Notes under the pieces: generated by a model
Told to the model about the DNA's origin: nothing
Seen by the model: the letters and a program-made list of their open reading frames with translations, nothing else
Databases searched by the model: none
Translations under genes and position numbers: made by a program
Source: Colius striatus
Taxonomy: Eukaryota > Chordata > Aves > Coliiformes > Coliidae
Assembly (NCBI RefSeq): GCF_028858725.1
Contig: NC_084767.1
Location: 5,073,501 to 5,137,500, forward strand
DNA length: 64,000 nt
Direction: 5' to 3'
Part shown: positions 36,401 to 47,200 of the stretch, in pieces
Numbering within the stretch: the first letter of the stretch is position 1
Layout: the number at the start of each line of letters is the position of its first letter

Positions 36401-39386
36401 TGTGCCCATGGGTGGCAGCTGGGGCAGGTGGGTGCCTGGGGGAATAGCTTAGTCCCCTGTACTGTTGTGCACATGCACACACTCACGTGTGCCCCCTTGG
36501 CATTCTTTTTTGTCTGCAATGCAATTGAATTTTCCCCCTAACAATTCTTGGGAATGTTTCCCAGCATTTTCACCAGCAGATGCTGAAAAATCTGCAGGAA
36601 TGCAGAGAGATTTAAAAGAGACAGAGTGGGCAGTGGCTGCTTCAGCCTGATCTAGCTGTCCCCTGTGGCACTGGTGTCCTGGGAGTGACAACCAGAAGCT
36701 AGCTGGGGCAGACAGCCAGACCCCAGAAATGTCAGCCTGTGCCCACAGCAGCATTGTCCCCTGTGGCCTGATTCCTGCTACTCCTGCTACTCCTGGCTTG
36801 CAGGAGTATCCTCAGGGGCCTCACATTTCCAGAGTCTATTGGCAGCACAGAGATGTGGGATCCCAGAGTCTGAAACCCTTGACTTGCTTTGCCAGGGAGA
36901 AGGCAGGGTGGTGTACATCAGGAACCTCTCCAGCAGCATGAGCTCCAGCGAACTGAAGAAGCGCTTTGAAGTATTTGGTGAAATCGTGGAGTGTCAGGTC
37001 CTGTCCAGGACTAACAGGTGGGTGAGGAGCGAGCTGTGGTCTGGTGACAAGCCCTCTCCCCAAGCAGCATCAGCACTGCCAGGCAGTGCAGGGTCACTCC
37101 TGTACCCAGCTGTGCCTGGGCGAGGGATGCTGGTGGAGTGGAGGGCTCTGTGCCATGCCACTCCCCTCAGCCAGCTGAGCCTGCGGTCTCAGTGCTTTGG
37201 GCAAGGAGATACAGTGTGTCCCCTGGGCCAAGGGTATGGGGAGCTGGAAGGATGGAGAGCTGGTGAGATGGAGGGCTTGCAGGAGAAGACAGCAGGAGAG
37301 AGCTGGCAGGATGGGGGGCTGGCAGGATGGAGAGGCAGCAGGAGAGAGCTGGTGAGGTGGAGGGCTGGCAGGATGGGAGGACAGCAGGAGAGAGCTGGAG
37401 GGCTGGCAGAATGGGAGGACAGCAGGAGAGAGCTGGTGAGATGGAGGGCTGGCAGGATGGAGAGGCAGCAGGAGAGAGCTGGTGAGATGGAGGGCTGGCA
37501 GAATGGGGGACTGGGGTGCAGTGCTGGGCAGAGCTGCATTGGAAAGGCTGTGGGGCCCATCACAGCTTGAGTTCTTTCTCTGGTTGCTCAGAGGGGATAA
37601 ATATGGCCTCATCACGTACCGGTATTCAGAGCATGCCGCCTTATCTCTGAAGAATGGCACCTCACTAAGGAAGAGGAATGAGCCTTCGTTCCAGCTCAGC
37701 TCTGGTGGCCTCGGGCACTTCTTCTGGACCAGATATGCTAACTTGGGTAAGAAAGCAGGGGCTGCTTGTTCTGTTTATCAGCAGAGCTGTAACTCTGCTG
37801 CACACTGCACCGCTGAACTCCAGTCCTGCACGGACCTTCATCTCCCTTAGGGCCAGCAGGAAAAGCTTACCAGCTCTCCTATGGCTGATGTGCCTGCTCT
37901 TAGCTTAGTTAGATGGCTTGGGAAAATGGGGAGAGAAGAAACTGGTGTGAGGACACAGAAGGTGTTGGCTGCCAAATGCAGCATCACACCAGAGGGCTGC
38001 CGCGTCTCAGCCGATCACAGACCCTCCTGACCCTGCTGCCTTTCTGCACGGTGCTAAACACTGTCCAGCAGAGAAATCCCTTCCCAGTCATTGGAGAAAG
38101 CAGCCAGCAATATCTCATTAGCCCAGGAGGTGCTCTGGGTGGTTTGCTGCTCCACAGGACAGATTCACCACACTGCACATACACTTCTGAGCCAAAATGA
38201 TGGCACTCAAATGTACTGTGGTTGCATTAACTCTTCCTGGGCTGTATGGGCTTCCACAAGACCTCCATTTGGTGACCATGATGGGTCCCACTGGACCCAT
38301 CTCTCTACGGGTGGCAGGGCTACAGCCTGAGCCAAGGGATAGGTGTGAAACCTTACACTATTCCTGCAAGAGAAGTGTGATCCAGCCTTCGCTCAGCCCT
38401 CGTGGCTGCAATCTTCAGGTGTTTCACAAACACCATGCACTTGTCTGTACCTTCTGCAGGGCATGCAGTGGTTCTGGTATCCCACTTCGTGCGTGAGAGA
38501 CTGAGGTCTGGAGAGTAAAGCCTGAAGTCTTGTCTTATCTCTAGATAAGAGTTGTGCCCAGTCTGGCACAACTACTGCCTCATCTTTTAGCACCATATAA
38601 TATCTAATCTGCTCAAAGCAGCAGTCCCTCTGACTTTGGTTGTCAGCCCAAATGCCTACTGTTCATTTAAATAAAACCCAGGGCCTTCTCATTTTGGGCA
38701 CAGAGGAGATAGGAAACAGATAGCACCCCGTGATGTTAGCACATGGCTGCACAGCGCTGTGGGGAGGGAGGCCAGAGCTGCCCCCCTGCACAGGAGAAGC
38801 TCTCTCAGTGCTCCTCACCTGCAGATAGCTGCCAGGCCAGCAGCCACTCCCTTACTGCACAGCTTGGCTCGTTCCTAAAGTGCTGCTCCCTCTGGGATAG
38901 GATGAGACCGTGGCATTTCACAGAGGTGAAAAGCAACCGTGCGGTTCATGGCTCATTGAGAGCCACACACAGACAGGGTGAAGCTGCTGCTCAGTGGGGC
39001 AGCCTTGCTTGTGGCTTTTTGGGGCACTGTATGTTGATCCCCAGGCCGAGGGTGGGCAGATGGCCCCGTGGCACAGCGCCTCGGAATTCAGCCGTGTCCC
39101 GCAGATGTTGGCACACCCAGAACTGGTGCCAATGGTGTGTGGCTTGCCACAGCCCCTCTCCTCGGGGCGAGAGCTGACACCGCCAGGCTGGTGTGCCAGT
39201 AGGTGGAGGGGAGGGGGAGCAACGCCCTGTCGTGCCTCAGTTTCCCTCCTGACCTGCTGCCTCATGTCCCTGCCCTTCCCAGATTGCAGCGCGGAGGAGT
39301 CCTCCCCAGCTCCAGTGAAAAGCAAGTACGAGACCATGGATTTCGACAGCTTGCTGCAGGAGGCCCAGCTAAGCCTGCATCGGTAA
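27238..39386 (+). CDS. PPARGC1B: PPARGC1B (PGC-1beta) transcriptional coactivator, exons 2-12
   Basis: Spliced CDS 27238-27411, 29403-29615, 31404-31520, 32275-33406, 33899-33935, 34300-34364, 34820-35573, 35985-36060, 36896-37017, 37592-37746, 39283-39386. All junctions are GT-AG and the joined frame is open for 982 codons to TAA; the N-terminal exon is missing upstream. PGC-1beta is a nuclear coactivator that docks on nuclear receptors (ERRs, PPARs) and NRF1 to drive mitochondrial and lipid genes. Counting residues from 27238: N-terminal acidic activation region; LxxLL motifs LKKLL at 130-134 and LKELL at 337-341; conserved RYMHTYCLP block; TPPTTPP at 582-588; HCF-1-type DHDY at 664-667; 11-Glu run at 776-786; short RS segment; RRM from about 860; C-terminus MDFDSLL. 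The RRM and the paired TPPTTPP/DHDY blocks mark the PGC-1 family. The two-LxxLL layout and remembered similarity favour PGC-1beta over PGC-1alpha. The long Glu tract I recall upstream of the VRRSKRLNP block in human PGC-1beta is absent here. Confidence 0.95.
29403..29615 (+). CDS. PPARGC1B: PPARGC1B exon 3
   Basis: 71 codons, phase 0 at both ends. It encodes the [18 protein letters not shown] block, which continues the activation domain, then a Pro-rich linker ending in FDELSL. The donor is CTA|GTAAGA. The frame stays open far into the intron; see findings. Confidence 0.93.
30386..30417 (+). other. Short AT-rich hairpin in PPARGC1B intron
   Basis: The arms TATATATCACACA (30386-30398) and TGTGTTATATATA (30405-30417) pair at 12 of 13 positions around a 6-nt loop. 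It lies in the intron after exon 3. It is too short for a canonical pri-miRNA and no function is assigned. Confidence 0.6.
31404..31520 (+). CDS. PPARGC1B: PPARGC1B exon 4 (first LxxLL motif)
   Basis: 39 codons, phase 0 at both ends, opening directly with LKKLL, the nuclear-receptor box. Since it is in phase at both ends, skipping this exon would remove the first LxxLL without a frameshift. Human isoforms with and without the equivalent exon are known to me. Confidence 0.92.
32275..33406 (+). CDS. PPARGC1B: PPARGC1B exon 5 (large; second LxxLL)
   Basis: 1132 bp, starting after ctctgaag and ending GAGCAAGCAG|GTGAGG (phase 1). It begins with the [13 protein letters not shown] block, then a Ser-rich acidic stretch, the RYMHTYCLP block, [19 protein letters not shown] with the second receptor box at 32779-32793, and the [17 protein letters not shown] block. 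The rest is low-complexity Pro/Gly/Glu sequence. It is very GC-rich, which explains the long antisense open frames over it. Confidence 0.95.
33899..33935 (+). CDS. PPARGC1B: PPARGC1B exon 6 (37-bp microexon)
   Basis: It lies between ctttcag and gtaagt, enters in phase 1 and leaves in phase 2, and encodes [12 protein letters not shown]. It restores the frame between exons 5 and 7 and matches the PRCL-LALSQ segment I recall from human PGC-1beta. Confidence 0.88.
34300..34364 (+). CDS. PPARGC1B: PPARGC1B exon 7
   Basis: 65 bp between ttttccag and gtagaa. It encodes [19 protein letters not shown], equivalent to the ERTLSVELSGTAG block of PGC-1alpha. It leaves in phase 1 and joins the TPPTTPP motif of the next exon. 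Confidence 0.92.
34820..35573 (+). CDS. PPARGC1B: PPARGC1B exon 8 (DHDY, acidic and RS segments)
   Basis: 754 bp. It encodes [24 protein letters not shown], the [10 protein letters not shown] host-cell-factor-binding motif (DHDY at 35071-35082), [19 protein letters not shown], an 11-Glu run starting at 35407 and a short SR-repeat ending SRRAFR. Its acceptor is unusual, preceded by an 11-base G run with a weak polypyrimidine tract. The donor is TTCAG|GTACAG. Confidence 0.94.
35985..36060 (+). CDS. PPARGC1B: PPARGC1B exon 9
   Basis: 76 bp between cttcccag and gtaagt. It encodes the basic segment ending EKRREKAV just before the RRM, matching the KRREKAIGEGR junction of PGC-1beta. Confidence 0.92.
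36896..37017 (+). CDS. PPARGC1B: PPARGC1B exon 10 (RRM first half)
   Basis: 122 bp between tttgccag and gtgggt. It encodes [13 protein letters not shown] and [16 protein letters not shown], that is, RNP2 (VYIRNL), helix 1 and strand 2 of the RRM. It leaves in phase 2. A second GT (ggtgagg) lies 4 bp downstream, but only the site used here keeps the frame. Confidence 0.94.
37240..37509. repeat. 46-bp minisatellite (VNTR) in PPARGC1B intron 10
   Basis: Five copies of an anchor (agcaggagagagctgg) start at 37291, 37337, 37383, 37421 and 37467. Spacing is 46, 46, 38 and 46 bp, so the unit is 46 bp with one 8-bp deletion. Partial units flank both sides. Several units contain ggtgag, a donor-like hexamer, and the array ends about 80 bp before the next exon. 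Confidence 0.92.
37592..37746 (+). CDS. PPARGC1B: PPARGC1B exon 11 (RRM second half)
   Basis: 155 bp between gttgctcag and gtaaga. It encodes [19 protein letters not shown], with the RNP1-type KYGLITYRY, then [14 protein letters not shown] and FFWTRYANL. It completes the RRM and leaves in phase 1. Confidence 0.94.
39283..39386 (+). CDS. PPARGC1B: PPARGC1B last coding exon
   Basis: After cttcccag it encodes the conserved C-terminus [22 protein letters not shown], followed by TAA at 39384-39386. The same KYxxxDFDSLLxEAQ ending occurs in PGC-1alpha. Confidence 0.95.
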
Positions 39387-39476
39387 CAGCCTTAACCTTG
39401 GAGGAATACCTCAATACCTCAGTCAAGGCACTTCCAATATGTTTACGTTTTCAAAGAAATTATTCAGTCTACGGAA

Positions 39477-39528
39477 AGCGAGAGAGAGCGAGAGAGAGCG
39501 AGAGCACGCACGCGCGAGAGAGAGAGAC
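39477..39528. repeat. GA-rich/CG simple repeat in 3' UTR
   Basis: A run of GCGAGAGAGA-type units, interrupted by CACGCACGCGCG and then (GA)5. It lies about 90 bp after the stop codon, near the start of the 3' UTR. Confidence 0.9.
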
Positions 39529-42500
39529 TGCCGTCCCTTTCGAGCGATGTTTACATTGAACAAAGCTGCTTCTGTCTGTGAGTCCCCATGGTGTTGATGT
39601 CTCACTGCCACACGTTTAGTCCCCCCGCTTCTGACTGGTTGTTTTAGGGTGAGCCTAGGAGCCCCCCGCCGGCCCCTCTCCCCCATCCTGACCCCCCCTC
39701 CGGTGCTCCCGATGTGGAGTTGCAGCTGTGTTCACCATAACATTTTTTTTGTCCGTAGTGTGTGATGATGAAATTGTTAATTGTGAATAGAATCAGGATT
39801 ATAAACTAATTTTTAATAGAAGAAGAAGAGAAAAAACAAAAGTATATCCTTAAAAAAAATGTATTTATGGCTCAGATGTACTGTAATTCAGATTTATTGT
39901 ACCGCTTCCTTGATTTTTAACTATGCACTGTAATGAGGCACTTGCCACTCAGCAAATGGGGGGTCAGAGCAGAGTCACGGGGCCAGCACTCACCCGAGGG
40001 CTGCAGAGGCACCCACCTTCCCCTGGCAAACGGGGAAGCTCAGCATCGCCCGCTTCGCTGTCAAAGCAATTCTGCCTGCTGTTGTGGTCCCAGCCTGAGG
40101 GGTCACGGCACCTGTGGGCCATGGGGCACACCAGCCCCGTGCCATTATCGCCGTGGGGCCAGGCAGCTTTGCAGGTGTGGAGGAGAGGGGTGGTAGAAGG
40201 ATGCAGTCCCCAGGGGGCTGTGGCACTGCCAGCCAGCACTGCTCCAGCCCTCTGCTGCCTTTGGAGCTGGGAGAGACCGGCTGGGAGGCCGGAGCAGGCC
40301 CAGCTTGGTCTGGTGGGCGCTGCTGGCACGGCCTGTGGGATGGGCACCCCTGGGTCCCTGTGAGGGACCTGGCTTCTCTCCAGCTCCTGGGGCGGCTGGG
40401 AGACCAGCCAGGCCAAGCAGCTTGCTCGCCATTCGCTCCCACCCCCTGCAAAGCAGGCAGCGTGAGGAGACCCATCTGCCATCCCTGCCTGGCAGCCAGC
40501 CCAAAATCCAGAGAGGCAGGGAGGCTGAGGGGAGCGTGGTGTCTGCCTCACACAACACCCTGCCCGCTATCTGATAAGCCATACCCTTCCACAGCACCCA
40601 GTTAGCACCCAGGACACACATGCCTGCCAGCATTGCCTGCTCTGCCCCTGGCCAGGAGCCCTTGGGGCTGCAGGGCAGTGCTGGATTTAAGGCATATGCT
40701 CAAGCAGCACCCCCCTGAAATTTGCTTGCAAACTTGCCCTTTATCTCCAGGTGAGGTGTGAGAGGCAAAGAGCCCAGACCTGGTGAGCCCGCCAGCGCAC
40801 TGCTTGCTGAGGGGGTGGGAAGCTCGCTGGTCCTCAAGCCATCGCCATCGTCCCCACTTATTTTCCAGACCCAGAGACCACTAGGGATTCAGCCATCCTT
40901 TGTAGATAGAATATTATAGCCTTAACTCTGCCCATAGATTAGAGTCTCCCGGGGTCTGCCCTTGACATGACTTAGGGGTTTTATTCTCGTTTCCCTGGCG
41001 TGGGTGCCAGTTCATCTTGCAGGGAGTATGACCAAAGCCTCTGAAATTGCACAAGACGTGACGCCAAGAGCCAGAGCCCTGCCGAGGTGACCCTCAGCTC
41101 CAGGGCCACGTGTGTGGTGGTCTCTGGTGGGAGCAGCAGTGTGGGCAGCACCGATACCAGCACAGTTACCTGCCTCCTGCTGCCGGGGAAGCCGTGGTTC
41201 TGCCGACAGCCAGCCCGGCACCGCCAGGGCCCGCAGGCCGCTGCAGGGGCTGAGCTGTGGGTCCTCGACCGGCCACGGTCGCTGTCAGGGGACACCCTTG
41301 TGCCATTTCAGTCTCAGCAGCAATGTTTGGCGTCTCTCCCCCTACTTCTCACCCCACCTTAGCAAACATGAGTATCTCTGGCCGAGACTGAGCATCTGCT
41401 ATTGGCAATTGCCTCATTGTAGCTTTGCCTTTTTCTGTCCTAGTATTTCCTCACAACGATGATGTTTACATGTGATTGCTATAGAGCTTATGTAGAATGT
41501 ATATAGCGACACATTTAGGGTGGGTAGTACTGTCCTGTGCTGTGCTGATGTTTTTCAGAAAATGATCAATCAATCAAAACAAAAAAAACAACAAAAAAAA
41601 GCGCAAAGCAGGTGGAATTCTTCCATCTCCCACTCAGCCCGGGACACCGAGCCCCCGCGGCCCGGCCTGCCCGGGGATGCATCCAGCATGGCAGAGGGGA
41701 GGGGTAGTGCAGAGCTGGGGGTGCTCCAGAGCCAGGGGATCGCTCAGTCACCTCCCAAGCACTGGTTTTGGTGTACCCAGGAGGAAAACTTCGTGTAGTT
41801 TTCCTGCACTGGGTGCCTGGGTTGGCCTGCAGTCCCTGCCCGGGCCTGGCTCTGGGCATCGAGGCCAGGGCTGGGGCAGGAGAGGGCTCACCCGGTGCAG
41901 AGCCCATCAGTACTGCACCCACAGGGCAGGAAGAGATGCAATAAGTGGTCTTTGTGGTGCCTGAAGCCTATAAGTGGGATTGGGTGTGGTTTTTTTCCCT
42001 TTGGTTGGGTTTTGGGGTTTTTTTTTTGGGATGGTTTTGTTTTCCTTCCTTCTCCATAGAATTTCTGCAGGACTGTGTGTGTGAGACACAGAGGCACGAC
42101 TGTGCCATTGTGGCAGCAGGGAGGAGCGAGGGGCATGTGCTGCCTGCCCCAGGGCTTTCCCCTGACTTTTAGGACTAGGTGAGAGTGAAGGGTGTTGAGC
42201 TCAAGAAGCACAGATTTAGAATCCCTTCACGCAGGGTTTGTGGTGAGGAATGAGTTTCCACTTGATTTTTTTTCTTTTCTTTTAAATATTAAGGTGTCTT
42301 TAGCTCTCAGTACTCGAGTCTGCAAAGGGGCAGGAAGGAAGGCTCGGGCACAAGAGGCAGGTGAGAGCTCACTCGCTCCCTTGGCCTGTCACTAATGAGG
42401 CAATGAGGCAGGAGCAGAGCAATGCCTGGGCACGGCGGAGTGCTGTGGGGTTGGGGCACGGGGAACACCCCTCAAGGATCAGCTTTAAATCCTGCCCCAC

Positions 42501-44216
42501 CTGTGGCATTGTGACCTCAGAGCTGGGCACCCCAAAAAGGGAACCCTTGCACACCAGCCCTGTGACACCCCAGGAAGTTGCCCCCTCTGCCTGCAAGGGC
42601 CAGGGCTGGGGTGGGTAGGAGCACTACAGAGAGGAGCTGGGAGCAAAAGGGTGTGTTATGGCAGGCAGTAAGTAAAGAGGAGGTTTATTTTTTGTTTTGA
42701 ATGTATAACTATAGAATGTCATTTCCTGCAGGTACTGTGGGGAAATGCTGAATGTGAAGAGTTTCATGAGAAAAATGCCTCTTTGCTTTGTTTTTTTTTG
42801 CACAGATTTGCCTGAGAAAAACTGGTTGTTCAGGGTAGGGTACCAGGTTTCTGGCTGGAATCCAGCAGGTCCCTGGGCCTCCGTGGGAAGGAGCAAATGT
42901 TTCTGTGTGTCTGGGCAGAATGCAGAGGACAATCCTGGGTTTTAAGTTCAATGCTGCCCCAAAGAAAAGGTTTCTCCCGAATCCTACTCAGTGCAGCTGG
43001 CTGAGCTGCATTTCTTCTTCAGTGAAGCAGCAGCTCAGTCACCACATTATAGTCTTGAGTGTCTGATTTCAGCACTGGTCCATGCAAAGGAGCGTTGCAA
43101 TTGCAGACCAGCACTTAACTGTTTTTTTCTTTTTCTCTTTTCCCCCCCCCCGTTTTAGTTCTTTTTACTTTCTTGGGGGAGGTGTGCTGAATACTGAGGT
43201 ACACCGCTCACAGTGGAGCCCTCACACCCTTTCTGTTCTAAGCGTTGTAATCCGTCCCCGACAATCTCAAGCAATATCGAGCCAAGCGCAGCCTTTGGGT
43301 TTCACCCTTCTTCCCTCACCCACCCTGGGGCTGAGGGCAGCAGTGACAAGCCTGGCCACGGTGCCCACTGGCCACGGTGCCCACTGGCCACGGCACTGAG
43401 CCCAGAGCCACGCTGCAGCAAAGAACAAGCTGGGGAAGGAGAGTGTGTATACATGTGAGAAAAAGAGAGAAACATTACATTGATGCATTTCTTGAGAAAG
43501 GTGTAAGAATTTCACCTAAAAAGGGGCACATCTGCATTGTTATTTATAAACAACAAAAAAGCTAAAGTCTGTCTTTTCCCTTTTTGTTTTTTTAAGCAAA
43601 AGGACACTGCTGATAATTATCAGGGGCCAATTCTGCCTCCTTTACTCATGCCGAGTAAGTACCACTTAACTCTGCAATTTTCTACTTGCAGAGTAAGTAG
43701 CAGAATTGATCCCTCTGTGATTAAGAATCAAGTTTTTAGTCTGTTTGGTTTTGGGTTTTATTTTGACTTGGTAGCGGTTTTTTATATTTCACTTAATTTC
43801 TCCCCCTCCTCCCCTCCCAGTTCCGTTCCGTTGTGTCTTTATTTATGTAATATACTTTAACCTTCAGAGATGGCATGGATTCTTATGCCCTTCCTTTATT
43901 ATTATTGTTATTATTTTTTAAAGAAGAAGAGATTTATTTCTAGTGTGATTTAACTGTCTACCTTCTAAAACGAGAGAACGTTTTCTTGTATTTTTACATT
44001 GTCAGATTCTATAGTTTCATAGATAATTTAACCAAATCGCTCAGTGTATTATCTATATCTATCCAGTGGGTATAAAAGTTCTATTTTAAATTGTGTAAAT
44101 ACTTCAGAACTGGCTTCTTTTTCAGACTCCCCTGCTGTGGAGTTACTTGTTTACATCAAAAAGACTGTAGAATCTCTACGCTCATGTACTGTAAATAGTG
44201 AAGTGATCTGCCTATA

Positions 44217-44222
44217 AATAAA
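44217..44222 (+). terminator. PPARGC1B: Polyadenylation signal AATAAA (PPARGC1B)
   Basis: Canonical AATAAA at the end of an AT-rich stretch. GC-rich, unrelated sequence follows after about 60 bp, and a TGTGCTG segment lies about 45 bp downstream. Cleavage is expected at about 44235-44245. Confidence 0.7.
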
Positions 44223-44249
44223 CAATAACGTATATACTATAAAGTGGAA

Positions 44250-47200
44250 AGAAACCGAAAGGAACAAGTCTGTGCTGCTAGTACTTTAGTTTATTAGGGC
44301 AAGCCTGCTCTGGGAGGTGTTTTGCTTTGCAGAAGGTGCTCTCCCGTGTCTGCCTAGCTGGCAGTGGGGTGGTGGGGGCATGGCTGGGGCTAGAGGGGTG
44401 CTAGAGCCCCCCTGCTCACTCACACCAATGCTGCACCCCTGCCAGGGATTGCAAGAAAAAGTGTGGAAAAGACTCTGGGCAGTGATACAGCAACTGTCTG
44501 GCTCAGGATGGCACCTGGATAGAGCCCAGCATGGGTCCCCCGGCCAGCCACCCCAAAGCCAGCACCTTGCCACTGCTGCACCCCCGTGGAGAACTGCCAG
44601 GAAGCCCATTTCCCTGCTGCTTTCCAAAAAACCATGAGCTTCAAAGGCCACCAGACAGGAATGTTTTTGTAAGATACAGCAGGACACAGCGATGCTGCCA
44701 GTGGCAGGACAGACTGAAGCAGTCTGCAGCTGGGGCAGTGGTGTTGGGGTGCCCGGGGTGGGTGCCAGCGGAGTCCCTGGCGAGCAGAGCTCCTGGTGGA
44801 GGAGGGGGCTGCAGGGAGGGACAGACCCACAGCTGAGGCTTGTCCTCCCAGCCTGACCTGCCTTCCCAGGCTGCTTCCTGGCAAACAAAGGGCTGATACT
44901 CTTCATTGCCACCCTGTGAGCAGACCTACAGCTGGAAGAGAGCTGACGGTGCATAGCGTTATCAGTTCGGCAGCTCCCTTAGTGCCAGCAATCCCTTCCA
45001 GCCATTTGGAAAAACAACCCCAATGTGACACTTCTTGTTTTGCCATAACTTTGTGATAAAACAGCTTCTTCTCACATGGACAGGTCCTGCTTTTGTGGTG
45101 GCTCATGTGGCTGCTTTCCAGGTGCCAGAGCGAAGGGAGGTGGTGTTATCCCCCTGTGCTGGGCATGCTGTGCCTTGTGGGATGGGAAGATAAGTCAGTG
45201 TGGGGCTTTGTGAGCAGGGCTTTTGCTGCTGACCTTGGCTGGCTGGCACTTGGCAGGTGGTATGGGCAGTGTGGGCAGCAGGCAGAGCAGGGCTGCAGGG
45301 GTGGCATGGGTAGCCAGGGCAGCATGGCAGTGTTTGCAGCTGCCCTGCTGAGACCACAGCTGCCTTGGGCCCTGCTGGCTTGGTAGGACACCCACACCTG
45401 TGGGGGACAGCAAAGCAATGCCTGGATATGCCACACCAGGCTCATGCTCTCAACCAGCATGAAATGGTGGCCCTTTGGGATTTATTTCACTGCCTGGCAA
45501 ACTGTCCTGTGCTGCCCTTTGGACTTTCAACTTCCACCTGTGCCCTGGGCAGTGTCATCCAACACCAAATCTTGCCCTGGGCTCTGCTAGGTACAGGAGC
45601 TCCTTGCTTCCCAACATGGACATTAGCTTCTGGGCCACACAAGGCCTGTCCACGGCATTCTGGAGGCCATACTTCAGTAATGCAAGCATTTGCCTACTCA
45701 GCATTTATGAGTCCGAGGCCCACCCAGGTGTCTTCACAGGGAAGAACAGGGACAGCTTTGGTTTCTTTGCTCCTTGACAGCTCAGGGATCTCCCTGCCCA
45801 CAACAGCTGCCTGCACACCCACAAGGGACCTTCCTCCCAGCTCCCTCCCCAAGACACCTGCAGTTCCCACCTCCTGTGCTTGCTGTGCCTTTAAATGCCA
45901 GTGGAGAGCTTTCTCCAGGTGCTGCTGGTTTTGAGTCATGCAACCTCTGTTCCCTCTTTCTCTCCCCCTCAGTCTTAGCTGGATATGCTTTAATTTTTCG
46001 CACACAAATACCTTTTCACACTCAGGTTTGGGCTCCTCGTGTTTCTCAGCAGGCTCTCACAGGTAAGAAAGCACTATCCTCCCCACTTCCTTTTCCAGCA
46101 GTAACCCTGCTCTCCCCACACCCCATGGCCCCGCTGACTCGGAGCATTTCCAGCTCCTTCCGTCTGCAGGCTCTTGCCTGTGGAGCACAGCAGCCCATGC
46201 TTGGCGTTGGCTGCCCTTTGATGACCAGGGCAAGGGCAGCAAACCTGCCCTGGCAGCAGCTGTGACGGGTGAGGTGCTGGCACAGGGCTCCTGGGGAACA
46301 GCCAGCTCTGCCCAGGCTGCTACCTCCCTCCTTTCCTAAGCATCTCCCTTTCCAGCTTTACATCCAGGAGGACTCCTCCTTGCTTGTGCAGTCATGCGTT
46401 AATCACCATGAGGAAGCAGCTGCCTGGATGGAGGCTGAGCACCAAAGGAATAAGATAGCTGGAGAGAGGAGGGCAGCTCAGGTTTGCCAGGAGCTGCTCT
46501 CTGCCCACCTGTAGGTCAATGGCCTGCAGAGCAGAGGGAAGACACTTGCTCATCACCTGAATAACAGTGATGATTGTAAACTACCTACACTGCAGTAGGG
46601 CACATGAGCCCTTGATACCCTGGGCTCTCAGCATGCCCTGACCCACTGAAGGCTGACTGTCCATGCTGGAGAAAGGCAGAGAGGGGTTAGATGGCCTCAG
46701 AGCCTGGCACACACTGTCATCTGTATCTGCTTGTGCTGGTTTCGGATCACTTGGTTTCCTCATTGCAGTGGGTCTGCAAAGTAACGGTATCTGCCTGGGG
46801 AAAGGCCAGGAAAAGATTTGTCTCCTCACTGCTAAATGGGCAAAGTCTTGGGTGAAAGCCCTGGCTTTCCTCAGCACCACCGTCTCCATTCATCACTGGG
46901 AGCCACTGAAAGTCATCTCCAGGCAGTGACTCGGCACTCCAAGGATGAAAGAGAACTCTGCAGTGCCCTGGGATGTGGGGCTCTCCCTGAGCAGTGGCAG
47001 CAGGGACACTGCTCCAAGCACCCTTACCCCTGGGGTTCAGCTCACCTTTAAGCTTACTTCCAGGAAACAGAAGTCCAGGTTTGCTCTGCTGGGTTTTTGC
47101 AATTAGTCAAAGCCAACCAGCACTGAAATACTGTTGTATTTAAAAATCATACAGAAAAATAAACACATCTGGCAACTAGTTATTGCTCCCTCCACTGTGC

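Larger units (their letters stand above)
39387..44240 (+). other. PPARGC1B: PPARGC1B 3' UTR
   Basis: No coding exon follows the stop. The stretch runs to the AATAAA at 44217. It contains AT-rich segments (about 39730-39920 and 43500-44230), a GA/CG simple repeat and several ATTTA pentamers, as in a long regulated 3' UTR. The human gene also has a long 3' UTR. Whether one transcript covers all 4.85 kb is inferred from the lack of an earlier canonical AATAAA seen by eye. Confidence 0.65.

Noticed and set aside
41575-41605. A-rich tract as the poly(A) tail of a processed pseudogene
   Set aside because: No recognisable gene copy precedes it and no target-site duplication is visible; it fits a simple A-rich patch in the 3' UTR.
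44286-44954. 222-codon minus-strand open frame after PPARGC1B
   Set aside because: Low-complexity composition, no domain, no promoter or splice pattern; expected by chance in GC-rich DNA.
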